A DNA stretch of 64,000 bases from Chlamydiota bacterium (lineage in GTDB: Bacteria; Auribacterota; Tritonobacteria; UBA1439): positions 5,474 to 69,473 of the forward strand of contig JAAYCL010000035.1 of NCBI GenBank assembly GCA_012729785.1, given 5' to 3'. Of this stretch, positions 58,053 to 64,000 are shown piece after piece; positions within the stretch are counted from its first letter, which is position 1, and every line of letters begins with the position of its first letter. Below the pieces are notes generated by a model that ran no database searches, had not been told where the DNA came from, and saw only the letters and a list, made by a program, of their open reading frames with translations. The translations under genes were made by a program, and so were the position numbers.

Positions 58053-60008
58053 ATGAGCGCAGGGAAAACGCCGAGAGCGAGTCTCCGCCTCTTGTGTTTC
58101 TCCGCCGCCTCCCTCTTTCTTTTCGCCCCGCTTCCGGCCCGCGGCGCCGACGAGGTCATCCGCTCCTTCCACAGCGACATCGAGGTGCGCAGCGACGGCA
58201 CGATGGCGGTCGTCGAGACGATCAGGGCGGTGAGCGCGGGGCGGGAGATCCAGCGCGGGATCTACCGCGACTTCCCCACCCGCTACCGCGACCTGTACGG
58301 CAATCGGTACCGGGTGGGGTTCGCCGTCCGGGGCGCTTCGCGCGACGGGGCGCCGGAGCAGTACCGGGTGGAGCCGCGGGGGAACGGCTACCGGGTCTAT
58401 CTCGGCAGGAAAGATCTGTTCCTCGCGCCGGGAGAGCATACCTGGACGCTCGACTACGTCACCGATCGCCAGCTCGGCTTCTTCGAGGCGCACGACGAAC
58501 TCTACTGGAACGTGACCGGGACCGGCTGGGGGTTCCCCGTCGAGAGAGCCTCCGCCGCCGTCAGGATACCGGGCGGCTTCCCTGACGAGGGGACCCGGCT
58601 CGCCTGCTACACCGGACCGCACGGATCGCGCGAGCAGGCCTGCGCGGCGTTTGTCGGGCCGGACGGGACGGCCCGCTTCCGGACAACAAGGGCCCTGGCG
58701 CCGCACGAGTGCTTCACCGTGGTGGCGGGATGGCCCAAGGGGGTCGTCAGGGAACCGACGCGGGAGGAGCGGGCGGCCTGGGTCATGCGCGACAATCGCG
58801 CGGCGTTCGCCGGCCTCGCGGGACTGGCGCTGGTGCTGGCCTACTATCTCGCCGCGTGGGCGTTCGTCGGCATCGACCCGTCGCGCGGCACGATCATTCC
58901 CCTCTACGAGCCCCCGCGCGGCTTCTCGCCGGCCCAGGCACGGTACCTCTGGAGGATGGGCTTCGACCAGAAGGCGTTCTCCGCCGCCGTCATCAACCTC
59001 GCGGTGAAAGGGCACCTGAAGATCGTCGAGGACAGCGGCGTCTATACGTTGAGCGCCGCGCGCGGAGGGAAGGGGGAGCTCGCCCCGGAGGAGAAGCGGA
59101 TCGAGGCGGCCGTGCTGACCGCGGGGACCGGGATCGCGCTCGAGCAGGACAACCACGAGATCGTCCGCCGCACGCTCAGGGATGTGCAGGCGGATTTGAA
59201 GCGCCAGTGCGAGCGGGTCTATTTCGTCACGAACGCGGGCTATCTCGCCGCGGGCGCGGTACTCTCCGCGCTCGGGCTTCTCGTCGCCGCCCTGCAGGAG
59301 GAACGCGGGGAGATGCGGGCGGCGATACTCTTCATGGGGGTCTGGCTCACGGCGTGGACGTTCGGCACGGCGATGCTCCTGTCGCGCGCGGCCGCCGCGT
59401 GGCGGACGGTGCGGTACGGCGGCGGCGGGGTCGTCGCGCGCTGGAGCGGGGCGATCGGGGGCTCCCTCATCGCCGGCCTCTTCCTCGCGGCTGAGATGGC
59501 GGGGATCGTCTTCATCTGCGGCGCGACCTCGCCGCTCATGGGCTTCGTCGTCGCTGCGTACGGCGGGGTCAATCTGCTCTTCCATCGTTTGCTCAAGGCC
59601 CCGACGCGCGCGGGCAGACGGATACTCGACGCGCTGGAGGGGTTCAGGATGTTCCTCTCGGTCGCCGAGAAGGATCGGCTCAACTTCCTCGCCCCGGCCT
59701 CGCGGACCCCCGAGCTCTTCGAGCGGTTCCTGCCATACGCCCTCGCCCTCGACGTGGAGCAGCAGTGGTCGGAGGCGTTCTCGGAGGTCCTCAAAGGCGC
59801 CGCCGAGGGCGGCGAGGGGTATTGCCCCGCCTGGTACGCGGGGGACGCGTGGAACGCGCAGCGCGCCGCCGCGTTTGCCCCGGCGCTGGGCGGTGCGCTC
59901 GGGGGGGCCATCTCGTCGTCTTCGCAGGCGCCCGGTTCGAGTTCCGGCTTCGGAGGGGGGGGAGGGAGCGGGGGCGGGGGCGGGGGCGGCGGGGGCGGGG
60001 GCTGGTGA
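58053..60008 (+). CDS. DUF2207 membrane protein
   Basis: A 651-residue protein. A signal peptide (about 1-31) is followed by the DUF2207 extracytoplasmic beta domain: 'IRSFHSDIEVRSDGTMAVVETIRA', 'RGIYRDFPTRYRD', 'HTWTLDYVTDRQLGFFEAHDELYWNVTGTGW'. Then come a helix near 255, a cytoplasmic domain, further helices and a Gly-rich C-terminal tail. The tail (SSGFGGGGGSGG...) is typical of the family. With LemA it forms a conserved but uncharacterised envelope pair. Confidence 0.92.
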   Translation: MSAGKTPRASLRLLCFSAASLFLFAPLPARGADEVIRSFHSDIEVRSDGTMAVVETIRAVSAGREIQRGIYRDFPTRYRDLYGNRYRVGFAVRGASRDGAPEQYRVEPRGNGYRVYLGRKDLFLAPGEHTWTLDYVTDRQLGFFEAHDELYWNVTGTGWGFPVERASAAVRIPGGFPDEGTRLACYTGPHGSREQACAAFVGPDGTARFRTTRALAPHECFTVVAGWPKGVVREPTREERAAWVMRDNRAAFAGLAGLALVLAYYLAAWAFVGIDPSRGTIIPLYEPPRGFSPAQARYLWRMGFDQKAFSAAVINLAVKGHLKIVEDSGVYTLSAARGGKGELAPEEKRIEAAVLTAGTGIALEQDNHEIVRRTLRDVQADLKRQCERVYFVTNAGYLAAGAVLSALGLLVAALQEERGEMRAAILFMGVWLTAWTFGTAMLLSRAAAAWRTVRYGGGGVVARWSGAIGGSLIAGLFLAAEMAGIVFICGATSPLMGFVVAAYGGVNLLFHRLLKAPTRAGRRILDALEGFRMFLSVAEKDRLNFLAPASRTPELFERFLPYALALDVEQQWSEAFSEVLKGAAEGGEGYCPAWYAGDAWNAQRAAAFAPALGGALGGAISSSSQAPGSSSGFGGGGGSGGGGGGGGGGGW

Positions 60009-60053
60009 GGGGCGCAGCGGTTCGTTCGACGGTTTCCCGCCGCGCGGGAGGGG

Positions 60054-61298
60054 TCAGGCGATGGTCCGATGCGGCACGCAGGACGCCGCGGCGGCGCCTT
60101 TCGGCTTCCGCCTGATCACGCGCACCATCCTGCCCGCCTGCTCCAGGATGTCGAGCGCCTGGTCGATATCCTCCTCCGTGTGCGCGGCGGTCACCGCCGC
60201 GCGGATGCGGCTCGTTCCGGGCGGCACGGCGGGGGAGAGCACGGGCAGCACGAAGAGCCCCCGCTCCTGCGCGAGCTTGGTCATCATCAGCGTGCGCTCG
60301 TCCTTGCCGCAGATGATCGGCACGATGGCGGTCTCGCTCTGGAGCGTGTCGAACCCCCGGGCCTTGAGGCCGTCGATGAAGAGGCGCACGTTGCGCCGCA
60401 GCTTCTCGATCCGCCACGGCTCCTCCTCGATCACCTCCAGCGACGCCTTCGCGGCCGCGACCTGCGCCGGGGGGAGCGCCGCCGAGAAGACGAACGCGCG
60501 CGCGCTGTGCTTGAGGTACATCACCGTGTCGCGGTCCGCGGCGATGTAGCCGCCGACGCTCGGGATCGTCTTGCTCAGCGTGCCCATCTTGATGTCGATC
60601 GCCCCCGGCATCCCGAAATGCTCCTCGATGCCGTGACCGGTCTTCCCCAGGACGCCGAGCGAGTGCGCCTCGTCCACCATCAGAAGCGCCCCGTGCTTCG
60701 TGCAGAGGCGGCGCATCTCGGGGAGGTCGATGATGTCGCCGTCCATGCTGAAGACGGCGTCCGCCACCACCAGCTTCCCCGCCCCCGGGGCGGCCTCGGA
60801 GAGGCACCGGTCGAGGTCCGCCATGTCGTTGTGTTTGCAGCGGACGAAATGGGCCCGGGAGAGGATGCAGCCGTCCACGATGCTCGCGTGGTTGAGCTTG
60901 TCCGAGATGACCACGTCGCCGCGGCCGACGAGCGTGGAGACGGTTGCGAGGTTCGTCACGTACCCGCTCGAGAAGACGATCGAGTCCTCGGCGCCGGTGA
61001 AGGAGGCGATCTTCTCCTCGAGCTCCCGGTGGAGGGCGAGCGAGCCGGCGAGGATGCGGACGCCGTGCGTCCCCGTGCCGTAGCCGTCGATCGCGGCCTT
61101 CGCGGCGGCGTCGATTTTCGGGTGCCCGATGAGGCCGAGGTAGCTGTACGACGCGAAGAGGAGCATCTCGCGGCCGCGTGCGAGGATTCGGGCGCCGTCG
61201 ATGTCCTTCACGGGCTGGAGGTAGAAGTAGAATCCCATCTCGCGGCCCCACTCAATCCGGGCCTTGAGCTTGGCGATCTTGTCGGCGATGGGGTTCAT
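60054..61298 (-). CDS. Alpha-oxoamine synthase (KBL/BioF/SPT family)
   Basis: A 414-residue PLP enzyme condensing an amino acid with an acyl-CoA. Motifs are 'LLFASYSYLGLIGHPKI', '[25 protein letters not shown]', 'DKLNHASIVDGC', 'DAVFSMDGDIIDLPEMRRL', 'VDEAHSLGVLGKTGHGIEEHF' and the Schiff-base Lys in 'GTLSKTIPSVGGYIA'. The family includes glycine C-acetyltransferase, BioF, ALA synthase and serine palmitoyltransferase; the sequence alone does not separate these. A short-chain dehydrogenase gene lies just upstream, as expected if a 3-keto product is reduced. The ATG follows AAAGGA. Confidence 0.88.
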   Translation of the reverse strand: MNPIADKIAKLKARIEWGREMGFYFYLQPVKDIDGARILARGREMLLFASYSYLGLIGHPKIDAAAKAAIDGYGTGTHGVRILAGSLALHRELEEKIASFTGAEDSIVFSSGYVTNLATVSTLVGRGDVVISDKLNHASIVDGCILSRAHFVRCKHNDMADLDRCLSEAAPGAGKLVVADAVFSMDGDIIDLPEMRRLCTKHGALLMVDEAHSLGVLGKTGHGIEEHFGMPGAIDIKMGTLSKTIPSVGGYIAADRDTVMYLKHSARAFVFSAALPPAQVAAAKASLEVIEEEPWRIEKLRRNVRLFIDGLKARGFDTLQSETAIVPIICGKDERTLMMTKLAQERGLFVLPVLSPAVPPGTSRIRAAVTAAHTEEDIDQALDILEQAGRMVRVIRRKPKGAAAASCVPHRTIA

Positions 61299-61416
61299 CA
61301 GGCGTCCTTTCGCACGGGGGTATCCTGGATCACGACGGCGCAGTATACATAATCCCCAAATGCCGCGCACGCACTTATTCGGAAATGCCCGGGGACGACG
61401 CCCGGCGGGCCGCGGC

Positions 61417-62136
61417 TCAGCTCTCGAATCGGCAGTAGAGCCGGTCCGGGAGCAGGCGCATCGCCCACGCCACGAGGCGCCAGCGCGGCGAGACGTAGGC
61501 GTGCCTCCTGCCCTTGCGTATCGCGGCGGCGATCCGGCGCGCCGCGGCGTCCACCGAGACGACCCAGAACGCTCCGCGCTGCCCCTCGAGCATCCCCGTC
61601 GAGACGTGGCCGGGGCGGATATCGGTGATCAGGACGCGCACCCCGTCCCGCCGGGCCCTGATCCGGTATCCGTGCATCAGGCTCGACACGAACGCCTTCG
61701 ATGCGTTGTAGACCGGCGACCCGTGTCCGCCGCGGATCGCGGCCACGGACGAGATCCCGACGATCTGCCCTCCCCCGCGGGCCCTGAACAGGTCGTACGC
61801 GTGCCGGAAGAGGGCGGTGAAGCCGGCGATGTTGACCGCGATCGTCTCCGCCTCCTGCTCCGGGCTGGGGTCCTGGAAAAGGACCCCCGCGCTGATGACG
61901 ACGAGGTCGACGCCTCCCATCTCCCGGATGAGCGCGTCGAACGCCTCCCGCGTCTCTTCCGGGCGGCGGACGTCCAGCCGGGCGACGCAGCTCGCCCCGG
62001 GAAGCTCGCGCTGGAGTGCATGCAGCAGCCCGATCCGGCGGGAGGCGAGCCCCACGAGGTACCCCTCGCCCGAGAGGATCTTCGCGAGTTCCCTGCCGAT
62101 ACCCGCGCTCGCGCCGACGACGATCGCCCGTTTCAC
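61417..62136 (-). CDS. Short-chain dehydrogenase/reductase
   Basis: A 239-residue classical SDR. The cofactor loop is 'AIVVGASAGIGRELAKIL' (GxxxGxG). 'VISAGVLFQD' replaces the usual NNAG. The catalytic set includes Ser in 'ISSVAAIRG' and 'YNASK'. Arg after the first strand ('LASRR') suggests NADPH. A C-terminal hydrophobic segment ('WRLVAWAMRLLPDRLYCRF') may touch the membrane, as in lipid-acting SDRs. The GTG start follows GGGATGG. It lies 118 bases before the alpha-oxoamine synthase gene, same strand. Confidence 0.88.
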   Translation of the reverse strand: MKRAIVVGASAGIGRELAKILSGEGYLVGLASRRIGLLHALQRELPGASCVARLDVRRPEETREAFDALIREMGGVDLVVISAGVLFQDPSPEQEAETIAVNIAGFTALFRHAYDLFRARGGGQIVGISSVAAIRGGHGSPVYNASKAFVSSLMHGYRIRARRDGVRVLITDIRPGHVSTGMLEGQRGAFWVVSVDAAARRIAAAIRKGRRHAYVSPRWRLVAWAMRLLPDRLYCRFES

Positions 62137-62325
62137 GTTCCATCCCTCGGGCCGGACAGAAGCCTGGTCGGGCGGGGGAGCGAAACCTCACCCCCTGACC
62201 GGCCCATTGCCCGGCGGGAGATCAGTATAGCGCACGAGGCGGCGCCCCGGCACCCAAAACGGTTTCTCCGCTTCGCCGGTTGTGGTATCGTGTGCCCCGA
62301 CGCGGCGATCAGGAGGGGGATGGGC

Positions 62326-62736
62326 ATGGAAGAACGGGCGGAGAATTCCGCGGAGAACAGGGCGCTCGCGCGCGCGCGGGCGGCGCTCGGCGACGCCAAA
62401 CGCGTCATGGACGCGGGCGCCATGAAGGCGACGCAGGTCCCGCCGGCGCGGGCGGCGGGGCGGGCCCGGGTTCATCGCGCGCAAGCGGCCGCGGCGGCCC
62501 TGACCGCCGCCGCATCGGTGTTCCTGATCGCCGCCGCCGGCTACCACCGTTTCCGCGTGTCGCGGATGGAACAGGACATCCATGAACTTTCAGCGATGGT
62601 CGAGGCGGCGCGGGAGCAGCAGAAGGAGGCGGAGCGGATCCACCTGCGCAGGGTCGAGGAGCTGACACGCGAGCTCGACGCGATGCGGCAGCCCGCCGGC
62701 CCGCCGCCGCGCCGGAGGTTCCTCTGGATATTCTGA
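62326..62736 (+). CDS. Small membrane-anchored coiled-coil protein
   Basis: A 136-residue protein. A charged N-terminal region is followed by one helix near residues 58-78 ('AAAAALTAAASVFLIAAAGYH'), then a coiled coil 'RMEQDIHELSAMVEAAREQQKEAERIHLRRVEELTREL'. The ATG at 62326 was chosen because AGGAGGGGG ends six bases before it; another ATG two codons earlier abuts that site. No family recognised. Confidence 0.65.
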   Translation: MEERAENSAENRALARARAALGDAKRVMDAGAMKATQVPPARAAGRARVHRAQAAAAALTAAASVFLIAAAGYHRFRVSRMEQDIHELSAMVEAAREQQKEAERIHLRRVEELTRELDAMRQPAGPPPRRRFLWIF

Positions 62737-62779
62737 GCGACCGGGGGGCACCGGGCCTCGCCTTGAAAGGACGGGGCGG

Positions 62780-63388
62780 GTGAAGGTCAGGATCGTCCGA
62801 AGCCGCAGGCGCACGCGGACCGTGAGCGCGCGCCTCGTCCGGGACACGCTTCTGGTTCGGGCGCCCGAGAACCTCCCGGCGGAGCGGGTCGAGGCGTTCG
62901 TCACCCGCTTCAAGGAGCGGATCCGGCGCCGCCGCCTGGCAGAGGAGATGAACCGGGACGACGCGCTTGATGCGCGGGCGCGTCTCCTCGCGGCGCGGTA
63001 TCTCCCCCCCGCCTTGCCCCCGTTTGCGGCGGAATACAGCCCCGCCCAGGAGAGCATCTTCGGCTGCTGCGACCGCCGGGCGGGGCGGATCCGCGTTTCG
63101 TACCGGGTGCGGATGATGCCCCGCTGGGTCAGGGACTACGTCATCATCCACGAACTCGCGCACCTCCTCGTGCCCGGCCATGGCCGCCCGTTCCGGGACC
63201 TGGTCTCCCGCTACCCGCTGGCAGAGCGCGCGCGGGGGTTCCTGATCGGGGCCGGGATGAGGAGGGAGACCCCGGGCCCGGCATCCTGCGCACGGGGCGG
63301 CCCCGTCCCCGGCGAACGGATCCGGGGCGGAGAGGCGCGGCCGGACCGGGTGGCTGCCGGCGGCGCCGCGCCGCGGGAGGCTCGGTGA
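62780..63388 (+). CDS. YgjP-like (DUF45) zinc metallopeptidase
   Basis: A 202-residue protein with the M48-like signature 'VRDYVIIHELAHLLVPGHGRPFRDLV', where HELAH plus the later His bind zinc. 'RIRVSYRVRMMPRWVRDYVIIHE' is typical of the YgjP/SprT-like DUF45 group. The last ~55 residues are low-complexity. GTG start, with GAAAGGACGGGG upstream. The stop overlaps the deaminase gene. Probably cytoplasmic; the substrate is unknown. Confidence 0.87.
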   Translation: MKVRIVRSRRRTRTVSARLVRDTLLVRAPENLPAERVEAFVTRFKERIRRRRLAEEMNRDDALDARARLLAARYLPPALPPFAAEYSPAQESIFGCCDRRAGRIRVSYRVRMMPRWVRDYVIIHELAHLLVPGHGRPFRDLVSRYPLAERARGFLIGAGMRRETPGPASCARGGPVPGERIRGGEARPDRVAAGGAAPREAR

Positions 63389-63825
63389 GAGAACAGATCA
63401 GGCGGCTGCTGGAGGAGGGGAAGAGCCGCGCCACCTGCCACAGCGCGCGCATCGCCGCGGTCATCGAGACGCCGCGTGGCGAGCGCGTCGTCGGCTGGAA
63501 CGGCCCTCCGGGGAGGGCGGGCGGGCACCCGCGTTGCGCCATCGGCGGCGGGATAACCCCGCAGACCCTTCGCGACTGCCCGGCTGTCCACGCGGAAATC
63601 CGGGCGATATGCCGCGCCTCCGCAGCGGGGATCGCGACCGAGGGGAGCACGCTCTACCTGAGCGAGTGGTTTCCGTGCGCCCCCTGTGCCGTGGCGATGG
63701 TTGAGGCGGGGGTCAGGCGGCTTGTCGTCGCGTCGAGGATCGTCTACGCGAAGGACGACTGTTACAACTTCGGCCTCGCAAGGGAGTACCTCAGCCGCGC
63801 CGGCGTCGCCGTGGAGGAGTGGTAA
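63385..63825 (+). CDS. Cytidine/deoxycytidylate deaminase-family protein
   Basis: A 146-residue zinc deaminase. The ligands lie in 'CPAVHAEIRAICRA' (His, with catalytic Glu) and 'LSEWFPCAPCAVAMVEAGV' (PCxxC), the dCMP-deaminase pattern. 'YAKDDCYNFGLAREYLSRAGV' is a C-terminal feature of the group. The GTG overlaps the previous stop (GTGA). The true base or nucleotide substrate cannot be told from the motifs. Confidence 0.88.
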   Translation: MREQIRRLLEEGKSRATCHSARIAAVIETPRGERVVGWNGPPGRAGGHPRCAIGGGITPQTLRDCPAVHAEIRAICRASAAGIATEGSTLYLSEWFPCAPCAVAMVEAGVRRLVVASRIVYAKDDCYNFGLAREYLSRAGVAVEEW

Positions 63826-63840
63826 GAGGTGGGGTCAGGT

Positions 63841-63881
63841 CCTTATTTATTATATTAGCTCAGCTAATATAATAAATAAGG
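63841..63881. repeat. Perfect 20-bp AT-rich palindrome
   Basis: CCTTATTTATTATATTAGCT, one base, then the exact inverse AGCTAATATAATAAATAAGG. It is preceded by GGGGTCAGGT and stands out as AT-rich in a GC-rich region, 15 bases after the deaminase stop. It may end transcription or be a remnant of a mobile repeat. Confidence 0.75.
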
Positions 63882-63955
63882 CTCATGACGTTTCTTTGTG
63901 AAAGATTTTCACGGCTGCGACAGGAGTACCAGCATCAGGCATGACATATCTCCCT

Positions 63956-64000
63956 GGCCGGCTTGAGGTTGAGCCTTCAAGGGCTCCGCTCAAGCCGGCC
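63956..64000. repeat. Inverted repeat at the window edge
   Basis: GGCCGGCTTGAG (63956-63967) pairs exactly with CTCAAGCCGGCC (63989-64000). A smaller inverted repeat GTGAAA-GAT-TTTCAC lies at 63898-63912. The sequence is cut by the window end, so whether this is a terminator or the start of a larger repeat or element cannot be told. Confidence 0.5.

Noticed and set aside
1-64000. CRISPR arrays, tRNA and rRNA genes, transposases, integrases
   Set aside because: Looked for regularly spaced repeats, clover-leaf ends and recombinase motifs; none was convincing. A covariance-model scan would be needed to exclude a small RNA.

Overview
This is a 64 kb stretch of a GC-rich chromosome, about two-thirds GC by eye. 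It is densely packed with short operons, many joined by 4-nt ATGA or GTGA overlaps. A TonB/ExbBD system with an outer-membrane receptor, several lipoproteins and periplasmic thiol proteins point to a Gram-negative cell envelope. Desulfoferrodoxin, rubredoxin fused to a flavin reductase, hybrid-cluster protein, a flavodiiron protein and a hemerythrin point to an oxygen-sensitive, anaerobic or microaerophilic life. I saw no rRNA, tRNA, phage, transposase or CRISPR array. The lineage cannot be fixed from this window; an uncultivated anaerobic phylum is possible.

Layout. 1-2600: a truncated membrane protein, two GyrI-like effector-binding proteins (one an exported lipoprotein) and TrmO. 3200-5320: a PerR-like regulator with its own palindromic operator, then desulfoferrodoxin and two ferritin-like proteins, an oxidative-stress and iron group. 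5455-7693: a thiol-redox group (thioredoxin, CcdA, TlpA, and an internally shortened DUF255 protein). 7690-14626: small metabolic and housekeeping genes (PEBP, phosphoribosyltransferase, flavoproteins, glutaredoxin, GNAT, ZIP transporter, flavin reductase-rubredoxin, endonuclease III).

14676-24356 is the most striking region. A tonB gene, a one-domain ModE-type regulator, a TonB-dependent receptor, a complete ECF-type importer (fused double ATPase, S-like and T components), a DUF364 'heavy-metal chelation' protein, an XdhC-like protein, a small NTPase, ExbB and ExbD lie together. Two identical palindromes, CCGATATA-N10-TATATCGG, lie before tonB and over the receptor promoter. The set reads as a self-contained outer-to-inner membrane uptake system for a molybdenum- or tungsten-related compound under ModE-type control. 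The substrate is inferred.

24374-29142: CstA with a thioredoxin-like partner, RmuC, and a BaiN-type flavoprotein. 29485-34624: an Rrf2-regulated nitrosative/oxidative stress island (Fe-S protein, zinc ribbon, hemerythrin, Hcp, FprA). 34668-38209: a Cys-rich lipoprotein, a CDF exporter and a CopA copper ATPase. 38282-42491: a DUF2157/GDYXXLXY membrane pair, a radical-SAM-like protein without its cluster motif, and a sigma-54 activator without a sensor domain. 43117-50981: cytidylate kinase, a CHASE2-GGDEF diguanylate cyclase, a MazG-like protein, a LysM coiled-coil protein, DUF2284, DUF3786 and a VWA protein. 51011-54274: DeoC, a secreted protein, a PHP-phosphotransferase fusion and a cyclophilin-fold protein. 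54392-57257: two tandem paralogues that look like single-chain archaeo-eukaryotic primases (PriS-like catalytic motifs plus a PriL-like four-cysteine domain), the second standout. 57473-63825: LemA/DUF2207, an alpha-oxoamine synthase with a short-chain dehydrogenase, a YgjP-type metallopeptidase and a deaminase. The right edge holds a perfect AT-rich palindrome and part of another inverted repeat.
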